Of a stretch of DNA of 41,156 nucleotides, positions 34,773 to 41,156 are shown piece after piece. The DNA lies in assembly GCF_000429645.1 (NCBI RefSeq), contig NZ_KE386936.1, positions 1 to 41,156 of the forward strand, given 5' to 3'. Source of the DNA: Niveispirillum irakense DSM 11586. GTDB taxonomy: Bacteria > Pseudomonadota > Alphaproteobacteria > Azospirillales > Azospirillaceae. The notes under the pieces are model-generated. The model was not told the DNA's origin and ran no database searches. It worked only from the letters and a program-made list of their open reading frames with translations. Position numbers and translations under genes: made by a program. Numbering within the stretch: the stretch's first letter is position 1; every line of letters begins with the position of its first letter.

Positions 34773-34856
34773 TCAAAGCCGCTCACAGCCATGGGTCAGG
34801 CCGGTGAAAAGGGCGAAGGCCGCCAGGATGGCGGCCAGGAAGACGAGGTCGAGCAT
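34773..34856 (-). CDS. 27-residue membrane ORF leading the kdp operon
   Basis: ATG 34856 with a strong AGGGGGA 6 nt upstream opens a 27-codon frame (start MLDLVFLAAILAAF, end CERL) that is one hydrophobic helix with a short polar tail, and it stops 12 bp before kdpF. The spacing, Shine-Dalgarno and composition all fit a translated small protein rather than leader RNA. From memory, short hydrophobic ORFs ending in C(D/E)RL occur before kdpF in other bacteria, but I cannot check that here. It could be a second KdpF-like helper or a regulator of KdpD. Confidence 0.7.
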   Translation of the reverse strand: MLDLVFLAAILAAFALFTGLTHGCERL

Positions 34857-34938
34857 GGGTTCCCCCTGAATGCGGATGTTCCAGGGATCAGCGTGCGCCG
34901 ACTTGGCCTAAGGGATCGAGACGGGTTTCAACGGGGCG

Positions 34939-34960
34939 GTATAAAGAAGCCATAAAGACC
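34939..34960 (-). promoter_or_regulatory. Candidate KdpE operator / kdp promoter
   Basis: On the minus strand, about 85-105 bp upstream of the first small ORF, lies TTTATGGCTTCTTTATACC: two TTTAT(A/G) elements 11 bp apart, followed by a GC-rich segment. T-rich direct repeats at one-turn spacing are typical of KdpE binding sites. The assignment rests on position and pattern only. Confidence 0.45.
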
Positions 34961-35287
34961 CCCCTTCCCCCATACGGCGACCATGGACAGCGAGAATGTC
35001 CAGGATCGCATCATGCAATATACTGAAAGAAATACCGGTCGGTGTTGAGTGTTGATGAAACACTCACGCCATCCTTTACGGAAAGCGGTAGGAAAACTGA
35101 ATAAATTGGAAACCGTAACAGCGGTGAGGTGGGGGAATTTATCGAAATATGAGGAGAAAAATCTTCTTTTATTTTCGTTTTTGTCGTTAATATTCACTTG
35201 TTTGCTCATTTTAAGAGCTTATATTATAAATTCAGGAAATATCCTGGCTGCCATTTCGGGTCGATGGTGCTAGAATCAGGTGCTTAT
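34961..35287. other. AT-rich gap between kdp and a small membrane gene
   Basis: This 327-bp stretch is much richer in A/T than the surroundings, mainly 35090-35260. It carries short open frames on both strands (plus 35049-35273 and minus 34928-35209), but neither has a convincing start, composition or family. I see no RNA gene or repeat. It may be imported DNA or a promoter-rich spacer. Confidence 0.5.
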
Positions 35288-35548
35288 ATGGTTGTTTTCG
35301 TAATCCTGATGCCGATCGCAGTGACCTGCGTCCTGTCTTTCCTTTTTGCGAGATATATCAGGCATAAAACCGTGGCAGCATTTATATTCGCCCTTGTGGC
35401 GGTTGCGATTACGTTTGCGCTCCTCAGGTCCAGATACACGCTCTTTGAGATCGGCCCGTTCATGTTGCTTCCACAAGCGCTGGGCTTCGTCCTGGCGTCG
35501 ATCTCGGGGGCCGTGATTGTCAGGAAGCGTCGCGCCAACAATGGGTAG
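35288..35548 (+). CDS. Small three-helix membrane protein, unknown function
   Basis: An 86-residue ORF from ATG 35288 (CAGGTG 7 nt upstream). It has three hydrophobic segments (VVFVILMPIAVTCVLSFLFA, AAFIFALVAVAITFALL, PFMLLPQALGFVLASISGAV) separated by short charged loops and a basic end (VRKRRANNG). In-frame starts at 35264 (ATG) and 35198 (TTG) are possible but would add an AT-rich, less membrane-like extension. I do not recognise the family. It is convergent with parB and isolated from other genes. Confidence 0.55.
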   Translation: MVVFVILMPIAVTCVLSFLFARYIRHKTVAAFIFALVAVAITFALLRSRYTLFEIGPFMLLPQALGFVLASISGAVIVRKRRANNG

Positions 35549-35656
35549 CGATGCCGTAAAATGGGCACTGTGCCGCCTCTTCAGGTCGGCAGAGTGACAT
35601 TCCAAAGGGGGGCATCCCGGTCCACCTCGACGCTGCCCCCCCTTCCCTTCCCTTCC

Positions 35657-36511
35657 CTAACCGCGCAGCAGGTGGTCGATCCTGTCGCGAAGATCAGCCA
35701 AGGTGCGGCGCTGGCTGTCATTCAGGGGGGCGGCGCTTTTGGCCAGAAGCTTCAGCCCGCCCTCAAGCTGGGTCATTGCGCGATGCAGCGGGGGGGCCTT
35801 CTGCTGGGGGGCGGGATTATCCTTCCCCTGCCCTTCACCCTTCTGCGCCCGCGCTTCGCGCAGGGCCTTGACCGAGGCGCCCTGGCGCAGCATGTCCAAC
35901 AGCCGTGCGCGTTCCGCCCCGTCATCGGCCAGGGCCAGCTCAACCATCGCGTTGCGGGAAAGGTGCAACGTTGCACATTCGGCCAGAACGGCTTCTGGCA
36001 GGGACAGCAGCTTCAATACACGGTTGACCTGCGTCCGGCTCCACCCCAGCGCCCCGGCGGCGGCTTCCTGTGTGTAGGCGTGGCTTTCCATCAGGGCCTG
36101 GATGCCCCTCGCCTCCTCCAGCGGTGACAGATCAACACGCTGCAGGTTTTCCACCAGGGCAATTTCTTCGGCATTGCCGCTGGTCAGGATGGCATGCAGC
36201 GTCGGCCGCTCCAGCAGGCCAAGCGCGCGCCATCGCCGCTCGCCGGCGACAATCTCATACTCCCCGCGGGCATCCGCCATCGGGCGAACCAGGATGGGCT
36301 GCAACAGCCCCTGGCGCTCGATACTGTCGGCCAACTGGCGCAGCCCGTCCTCGTCAAAATGCCGGCGCGGCTGATCGGCGCGGGGATGGACCCGCGCCCG
36401 CTCCACCTCGATCAAACGGGGGAAATCGCGGGAGATGAGGGAGCCGTCGCCGCGCGCGGCGACATCATCCATGGCCCGGCCGAAGGCCGACTTACCCTTC
36501 TGCAGCTTCAC
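35657..36511 (-). CDS. parB: ParB-type centromere-binding protein
   Basis: A 284-residue ParB. The N-terminal ParB/sulfiredoxin-like CTPase domain shows QPRRHFDEDGLRQLADSI, LLQPILVRP, YEIVAGERRWRAL and VENLQRVDLSPLEEARG. The HTH is YTQEAAAGALGWSRTQVNRV. The C-terminus is a basic linker and a short dimerisation region. The start is GTG 36511, which overlaps the parA end by 20 bp and has AAGGAG at ideal spacing; the longer frame from 36586 lies wholly inside parA. A candidate parS palindrome lies within this gene at 35963. Confidence 0.92.
   Translation of the reverse strand: MKLQKGKSAFGRAMDDVAARGDGSLISRDFPRLIEVERARVHPRADQPRRHFDEDGLRQLADSIERQGLLQPILVRPMADARGEYEIVAGERRWRALGLLERPTLHAILTSGNAEEIALVENLQRVDLSPLEEARGIQALMESHAYTQEAAAGALGWSRTQVNRVLKLLSLPEAVLAECATLHLSRNAMVELALADDGAERARLLDMLRQGASVKALREARAQKGEGQGKDNPAPQQKAPPLHRAMTQLEGGLKLLAKSAAPLNDSQRRTLADLRDRIDHLLRG
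35963..35976. promoter_or_regulatory. Candidate parS site inside parB
   Basis: Perfect 14-bp palindrome GTGCAACGTTGCAC. The same 14 bp recurs at 37577-37590 upstream of parA. A shared palindrome in and near parAB is the usual layout of ParB sites. Confidence 0.65.
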
Positions 36512-37460
36512 CGGCAATCTCCTTAGCCAGATGGAAATAGGCCTGTACCGGGTGATCCGCAGGCAGGGCCTCAACAGCGATGACATTATTGTAAGCGGCC
36601 TGATTGATGCCCGTACTCATGCGGATGGGCTCGAACACGCGGCCAAGGTCGCTATCGCCAGTAAAGCGGGTGCGCAGGTCGGAAAGGACCTCGCGGTCAA
36701 CGGTCTGCCGTTCGGCAAACATGGTTGGCAGCACACCCAGCACCGTCAATTCATGATTGGTGAAGCGGCGCACACGGCCAATGGTTTTCAGCAGCAGGGG
36801 GATGCCCAGCAAATCCACCGGCCGGGTTGCCACCGGGATCAGCACATGGTCAGCCGCATTCAGCGCGTTGATGGTCATGGAGCCGAGATTGGGCGGCGTG
36901 TCGATCAGGATGAAATCATAATCGCCCAGCAGTTCCGCCAGGGCTGCCTTCAGCCGGGTTTCCCGCCCGACCAGCCCCGCCGCACTGTCAAATTCCGCCA
37001 GCGCCAGCCCGGAAGGCAATATATCAAATGTGCGCAGCCGGATGACCGTATCGCGCACGGGCCGGTCATCAACCAGGACAGCATGCAGCGTGGCGCTGCG
37101 TTCTTCCAGTTCGATGATGTCACAGCCCACCATGGCCGTGGCACTGGCCTGGGGGTCGGCGTCAACCAGCAATACCCGAAAGCCCAGCCGGGCGAAGCTG
37201 GCGGCCAGATTGACGGCGGTTGCGGATTTACCCACGCCGCCTTTCTGGTTGGAACAGGCGATGATCCGGGCCCGCCCCGGCTGCCCGCCGCCACCAATCA
37301 GGCGCAGCACGGCATCGGGGACCGCCTCCTTGCCGCTTTCCCACCGGCTGATCCGCGCCTTGTCATAGGACCGGCCCAACGCCTCGTTCAGGTGACGGGC
37401 GCAGCCTTCCTGCGTCAGCCCTTTGCGTTTGCGGAACGCTTTCAATGTATCTCCCGCCAT
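36492..37460 (-). CDS. parA: ParA partition ATPase with N-terminal HTH
   Basis: A 322-residue protein. Residues ~1-55 form a Cro/XRE-like HTH (LKAFRKRKGLTQEGCARHLN, ARISRWESGKEAVP). The ATPase follows with the deviant Walker A KGGVGKS at 73-79, VLLVDADPQASAT, and FILIDTPPNLGSMT. An HTH fused to the ATPase is typical of plasmid partition ATPases that also repress their own operon. ATG 37460 with AAGGG upstream is preferred over 37493. It precedes and overlaps parB. Confidence 0.92.
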   Translation of the reverse strand: MAGDTLKAFRKRKGLTQEGCARHLNEALGRSYDKARISRWESGKEAVPDAVLRLIGGGGQPGRARIIACSNQKGGVGKSATAVNLAASFARLGFRVLLVDADPQASATAMVGCDIIELEERSATLHAVLVDDRPVRDTVIRLRTFDILPSGLALAEFDSAAGLVGRETRLKAALAELLGDYDFILIDTPPNLGSMTINALNAADHVLIPVATRPVDLLGIPLLLKTIGRVRRFTNHELTVLGVLPTMFAERQTVDREVLSDLRTRFTGDSDLGRVFEPIRMSTGINQAAYNNVIAVEALPADHPVQAYFHLAKEIAGEAAEG

Positions 37461-37575
37461 CACCCAACCCTTAACCGGAGCAACCGGATGCAAAGTGGGG
37501 GCAGGGGCAGGGGGTTGTCAATCAGGTTGACGGCGGAATGTCAACTTTTCAGGATGGGAAGGGCCGGGGGCGGGG

Positions 37576-37591
37576 TGTGCAACGTTGCACA
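37576..37591. promoter_or_regulatory. Candidate parS/operator upstream of parA
   Basis: Perfect 16-bp palindrome TGTGCAACGTTGCACA, 116 bp upstream of the parA ATG and sharing its 14-bp core with the site inside parB. It could be both centromere and operator. Confidence 0.7.
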
Positions 37592-37813
37592 GCGGTGCAT
37601 CAACGGCGGAAAGGCGGCGCGGCCTGTTCCGCCCGCCTGTGCGGATGGCGGTGGGTCGGTTGTCGTTGATGCACGAACTCGCCAGCCTGCTGGAGACCGG
37701 CATCGCACTGCAGCCTGCTTTGGGGGCTGGTGGCCGGCGCAGATGAAATGGCCCGTTCGTGCGCCCGGTGGAAAAATGGCCTGATCATGTGGGGAAGCCA
37801 GCGGGGAGGGCTG
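37592..37813. other. Gap between parA promoter region and CRISPR array 1
   Basis: No gene is supported in these 222 bp. A 32-codon plus-strand frame near 37646-37744 has a short stretch resembling part of a GspF/PilC-type protein but is far too short to call. In the orientation proposed below this is the trailer side of the array. Confidence 0.5.
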
Positions 37814-38371
37814 GCTTCAATGAGGCCCCGGCGTTTCAGCCGGGGAAAGGACAACGACGTAATCGCAAAATACGTCGCCGCCGCCGAAGCTTCAATGAGG
37901 CCCCGGCATTTCAGCCGGGGAAAGACGGCGGGGAAAACCCTTGCTGGTATAACCAGAGGGCTGGCTTCAATGAGGCCCCGGCATTTCTGCCGGGGAAAGG
38001 GCGCTGGCCTATTTCGCCTTCAGCCAGAATTCGACGTCGCTTCAATGAGGCCCCGGCATTTCTGCCGGGGAAAGGCCGGGCTGGCGGCAGCATCATCGGC
38101 CATCTATCGCCTGCGGCTTCAATGAGGCCCCGGCATTTCTGCCGGGGAAAGGGCTCACTCGTCAGTCAGATACGAGATCGTTACTGCGTGCTTCAATGAG
38201 GCCCCGGCATTTCTGCCGGGGAAAGGTATATGTTCGAGATTGTCAACCCGAACGGCAACTACGCTTCAATGAGGCCCCGGCATTTCTGCCGGGGAAAGCA
38301 AATCCGTACACTATCGGAGGGGCACTTTTGTGTTCGCTTCAATGAGGCCCCGGCATTTCTGCCGGGGAAAG
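37814..38371 (-). CRISPR. CRISPR array 1: eight 36-nt repeats, seven spacers
   Basis: Repeats start at 37814, 37889, 37964, 38039, 38116, 38190, 38263 and 38336; spacers are 37-41 nt. On the plus strand each repeat begins GCTTCAATGAGG, has a 7-bp stem CCCCGGC/GCCGGGG with loop ATTTCT, and ends AAAG. Read on the minus strand it ends CTCATTGAAGC, close to the common ATTGAAA(C/G) 3' end, so transcription is probably leftward, like the cas genes. Repeat 1 (loop GTTTCA) and repeat 2 (loop ATTTCA) are variants while repeats 3-8 are identical; repeat decay usually marks the trailer end, which agrees with a leader on the right. The repeat type fits subtype I-G (former I-U), as does the cas4-cas1 fusion. 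Confidence 0.97.
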
Positions 38372-38581
38372 GGCCCCCCTTGGAACCGCTTGCAGGATAA
38401 CAAGAAATTGCCGGATTTGCGAGCCGGTCCTGAGGGCAGGGGTTTTGGCGTGCCCAACGGGGTGTCAAAAACATGTACCATGTCCAAGAGCCATAGCAAT
38501 CCCAATCACTTGGGCGCTTGCGAGCGGGTCCCGGGTTTTGGCGGGTACTGAGCCGCTCGCGCCAGCGACCGGCAGAACCCG
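38372..38581 (-). promoter_or_regulatory. Probable leader of CRISPR array 1
   Basis: 210 bp between the conserved end of array 1 and the cas2 stop, with no ORF of note. If transcription is leftward this is the leader and should hold the crRNA promoter and the integration anchor. No clear promoter boxes can be fixed by eye. Confidence 0.5.
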
Positions 38582-38881
38582 TTAAATCACCCTGGCTTGC
38601 CGTTCGATTGCCTTGAAGCTTTTGCCCAGGCTTTCGACAGCCAGATCCACATTGTCGGCGGGGCCGATATCGAGGATCAGGACGTGATCTTCCGATGGCT
38701 TGATCTCCCGGTCAAGCCGCATGGCCAGCGCCGCGCGGCGGCGGGCGGTCAGGCGGCATTGAAAGACGGATAGTTGCAGCCAGTCGCCATAGGCCTCCAT
38801 CACTTTGAACACCTGCCGCCAGCGCTTTTGATCGGCAATGTCATAGGTGACGATGTAGAGCCGTTCATTATGGCGGGCCAT
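38582..38881 (-). CDS. cas2: Cas2
   Basis: A 99-residue Cas2 of the spacer-integration complex. The N-terminal beta-strand LYIVTYDIADQKRWRQVFKV has the conserved Asp. It is followed by YGDWLQLSVFQCRLT and the second ferredoxin half (DHVLILDIGPADN). GGAGGG precedes the start. It lies 27 bp downstream of the cas4-cas1 gene on the same strand. Confidence 0.95.
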   Translation of the reverse strand: MARHNERLYIVTYDIADQKRWRQVFKVMEAYGDWLQLSVFQCRLTARRRAALAMRLDREIKPSEDHVLILDIGPADNVDLAVESLGKSFKAIERQARVI

Positions 38882-38908
38882 CGTGGCAACCCTCCCTCTG
38901 GCCGGGGA

Positions 38909-40729
38909 TCAGCGGGGCACGTAATGCGGATAGGCCGGCACCTCGCCGCGCAGATGCCGGGCCAGCAAGCGGGCCTGCACATGCAGCATACGGCGCATGG
39001 AAACCTGATAGCCAAAGGCGGGGTGGGTTGCCTCCTGGTCCAAGCGCCGTTCAAACGCGCGGATCAGGGTGCGGCGACCGTCGGGCGTCAGGTTGCAACC
39101 GGGGCCGATGGTGATGAAATCACGGCCCCCCAGTTCCCCCTGGTTCAGCACGCTCAAAACCGCACTGTCGGCCAGGATGGGGCGCAGCGGTTCCATCATG
39201 TCCAGCGCCAGGGAGGGGCGGCCCGGTCGTTCAGTATGGTAAAACCCCACCCAGGGGTCCAGCCCCGCCACCTCCAACGCCGTAGAAACCGCGCGCGTCA
39301 ACAGGGCATAGCAGAGCGACAGGCAGGCATTCACCGGGTCCGCCGGCGGGCGGCGTGACCGCCGGTCAAACCCGAATTCCGGCAGGGCTGCCGCTTTCTC
39401 GTTCAAGAGTTTCGGCCAGGCGCGGAAATAGATTGCCGCCCCTTCACCCTCCGTCCCCAGCAATTCGGCCATGTCGCGCACCTGCGGCAGCTTGGTCGAC
39501 AGATGGCGCAGCCGTTCCAGCACGGGTTCCCGCTCCGCCTCCCCGCCGCGCCAGTTGCGGCGCAACAGGGTGCGCTGGTTTTTCAGCTTGGCATCCACCA
39601 GGGTGCGGGCAAAGGCCAGACGGCGGGCATCGTCATCATGCAGCCGGTATTGCGCCATGCGGGCCCCGGCGCTGCGCGGCCCGTGCCCGCCCGTGGTGCC
39701 CATGTACCAGAAACCGCTGCTCATCCACGCCACCGGCACCTCTGCCTTCATCAGCGCATGCAGGGCCGGGGTGGTCAGGTTGACGGGGCCGGCCAGCACC
39801 AGTTCCGATACTTCGCCAATCGCCACCCGCACCTCTTCTTCCTTGTCGCGAAACCCCTCATCGCGCTCCTTGTCGGTGGGGCGGGCCACAGGGGCCTTGA
39901 TCACCAGCACCTCACCTTCCTTGCCGATGCGGGCCCCCGGCTGCTGCACATAAAGCGGTAATGCACCATCAACCGAGGGCGGCGGCGTGCGCGGCACCGA
40001 ACCGGTGCGGAACAGGTTCACCTCGTCCGGCAGACAGATGGGCAGCAGGGAACAGCGGTTGCATTTTTTGGAATTTTCCAGCGGTGGCGGGATGCGCCGG
40101 GTAGAGGCCGCCAGCCGCAGTGATGCCGCCGCCGCTGCCGTCTGTGCCCGCAATTCATCATCAAACCGCACCGGCACCCGTTCCCGGCTACCGGCAAACC
40201 ACAGGAACCCGTCACCAACGCGATAGCCATTATCCTCCAGGATCAGGGCCTGGGCGCAAAGCTGCACGCGTTCGGGATCATACGCCCCGGCTTCCACATG
40301 CGGGCGTTTGCCCTTTTTGTAGTCGATGGGGGAGACGATGCCGTCATCCCCTTCCAGCAGGTCCAGCTTGGCCACCAGCCCCAGCCGGTCGGACGAAAGC
40401 TCCACCGACCGCGTGGTGAAAGGGTGGCTCTCCTCCGTCACGTCCTCCGGTGGGGGCAGGGCAGGGCGGGCGGCATCCACACGGGCATGCACCCGCCGTC
40501 CTTCCTCTGTATCGCCACTATCGGCCCATTCCCCTTCCACCCATTCCAGATAGGCCAGACGCGGACAATAAACCCATTCATTGATCATCCGCGCCGGTAC
40601 CAGCACATCATCAATCCCCACCGCCGGGGCCGGCAGGGCCAGCGACAATTGCACCGCGCGCGGATATGCGGGGGAGGGGGCTGGTTCTGGTCCGGTTTCA
40701 TCCGGTGCAGGATCATCCACCATGGGCAT
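38909..40729 (-). CDS. cas4-cas1: Cas4-Cas1 fusion
   Basis: A 606-residue fusion of the PAM-selecting nuclease Cas4 and the integrase Cas1. Cas4 (~40-235) has the first iron-sulfur Cys C55 (NEWVYCPRL), RecB-type residues D123, D136 and K138 (KLDLLEG, PIDYKKGK), and the closing cysteines C223, C226 and C232. Cas1 (~250-606) has the active-site set E427 (LLGTEGEGAAIYF), H498 (GFYHTERPG) and D510 (SLALDMMEPLRP). Both active sites look intact. The start is taken as ATG 40729 (or 40723): a longer frame reaches 40885 but would begin inside a CRISPR repeat. Such fusions are characteristic of subtype I-G and some V-B systems. No effector genes are in the window. Confidence 0.95.
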   Translation of the reverse strand: MPMVDDPAPDETGPEPAPSPAYPRAVQLSLALPAPAVGIDDVLVPARMINEWVYCPRLAYLEWVEGEWADSGDTEEGRRVHARVDAARPALPPPEDVTEESHPFTTRSVELSSDRLGLVAKLDLLEGDDGIVSPIDYKKGKRPHVEAGAYDPERVQLCAQALILEDNGYRVGDGFLWFAGSRERVPVRFDDELRAQTAAAAASLRLAASTRRIPPPLENSKKCNRCSLLPICLPDEVNLFRTGSVPRTPPPSVDGALPLYVQQPGARIGKEGEVLVIKAPVARPTDKERDEGFRDKEEEVRVAIGEVSELVLAGPVNLTTPALHALMKAEVPVAWMSSGFWYMGTTGGHGPRSAGARMAQYRLHDDDARRLAFARTLVDAKLKNQRTLLRRNWRGGEAEREPVLERLRHLSTKLPQVRDMAELLGTEGEGAAIYFRAWPKLLNEKAAALPEFGFDRRSRRPPADPVNACLSLCYALLTRAVSTALEVAGLDPWVGFYHTERPGRPSLALDMMEPLRPILADSAVLSVLNQGELGGRDFITIGPGCNLTPDGRRTLIRAFERRLDQEATHPAFGYQVSMRRMLHVQARLLARHLRGEVPAYPHYVPR

Positions 40730-40878
40730 CACCACGCAATGGTTGTGCAGGGTTATGGTAGCACAGCCCTGGCGGAATTCACGCTTAATCAGATGTGGAG
40801 AGGGCGAGGCGGGGTTGGCGTGTCGGTAGAACCGGAAACCCGGCTGGTTAGGGTAGCGATGCGCCGCCAGATCAACCG

Positions 40879-41156
40879 GCTTCAATGAGGTCCCGGCATT
40901 TCAGCCGGGGAAAGGGGTATATCTGACAAAATTAAACAAATTCGATGCATATGCTTCAATGAGGCCCCGGCATTTCAGCCGGGGAAAGATGAAAATCCAG
41001 CCTTGTCCGGCAATAGGAGGGCCGTACGCTTCAATGAGGCCCCGGCATTTCAGCCGGGGAAAGCGCCTCTTGTAGGCGGGCACCCACCCATCCTCTCCCC
41101 AGGCCAGCTTCAATGAGGCCCCGGCATTTCAGCCGGGGAAAGCCAGAGTCGGGGAC
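40879..41156 (-). CRISPR. CRISPR array 2, at least four repeats, runs off the window
   Basis: Repeats start at 40879, 40953, 41028 and 41107 (36 nt each), with spacers of 38, 39 and 43 nt; the array continues past 41156. The sequence is that of array 1 but with loop ATTTCA throughout. The first repeat has T for C in the stem (GAGGTCCCGG), breaking one pair, as expected for a decayed trailer-end repeat and again consistent with a leader on the right. The 149 bp between the cas4-cas1 start and this array must hold the cas promoter. Confidence 0.96.

Noticed and set aside
35049-35273. 74-codon plus-strand frame in the AT-rich gap
   Set aside because: No ribosome binding site, AT-rich composition gives hydrophobic residues by chance, and it overlaps the upstream part of a better small membrane ORF in another frame.
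37646-37744. 32-codon frame resembling a GspF/PilC fragment
   Set aside because: Too short, no neighbouring secretion genes and no domain boundary; could be chance similarity.
40730-40885. Upstream start of Cas4-Cas1 at 40885
   Set aside because: It would begin inside the first repeat of array 2, and the added residues show no Cas4 features.
1-41156. tRNA, rRNA or riboswitch genes
   Set aside because: No cloverleaf-like CCA-ended structure, rRNA core sequence or known riboswitch core was noticed by eye; a covariance-model search would be needed to exclude them.

Overview
The window looks like part of a large secondary replicon (plasmid or chromid) of a GC-rich alphaproteobacterium. Most genes are high-GC with GTG/TTG starts and tight overlaps. 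The family mix (Rep_3-type initiator, HTH-ParA/ParB, Kdp, FecIR, type I-G-like Cas4-Cas1) would suit the Rhodospirillales/Azospirillaceae. The taxon is an inference from gene content; no rRNA or other marker is present.

Layout. (1) 1-11027: one plus-strand cluster with the 3' part of a giant Ig/cadherin-like repeat protein, a TolC-type outer-membrane lipoprotein, a periplasmic HlyD adaptor, a GAF-like/HlyD membrane protein and a PqqD-like/M50 protease/HlyD fusion, closed by a strong terminator. It reads as an envelope export system in which no ABC ATPase is visible. (2) 11110-13940: a 2OG-Fe(II) oxygenase, then a Rep_3-type initiator with an iteron origin (four iterons in one orientation near the gene, seven in the other orientation further upstream). 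(3) 13940-18168: a Tat-exported beta-helix protein and a GT4 glycosyltransferase whose first third is strikingly AT-rich, next to a degraded intergenic stretch with repeats. (4) 18169-22504: a compact four-gene minus-strand operon encoding a thermostable-hemolysin-family protein (related to GNAT/autoinducer synthases), a fusion of an adenylate-forming ligase with a heme-oxygenase-like diiron oxidase, an SDR and a TPR protein. (5) 22632-26667: a divergent ECF sigma / FecR / STN-TonB receptor operon. (6) 26777-34856: a complete kdp operon on the minus strand, including the 29-residue KdpF and a further 27-residue membrane ORF in front of it, with a candidate KdpE site upstream. (7) 35288-37591: a small membrane protein and parAB with two copies of a perfect palindrome that is a good parS candidate. 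(8) 37814-41156: two CRISPR arrays with the same 36-nt repeat flanking cas2 and a cas4-cas1 fusion; effector genes must lie beyond the right edge or be absent.

How the parts may work together. Rep, iterons, ParAB and parS maintain the replicon. Kdp gives high-affinity K+ uptake under KdpDE control. FecIR and the STN receptor form a cell-surface signalling system that shares an intergenic promoter region with the ligase-oxidase operon, which raises the possibility that the operon's product (a lipid-like signal or metal-related small molecule) is linked to that receptor. That operon is my first choice for an undescribed system. The M50-containing exporter is the second.
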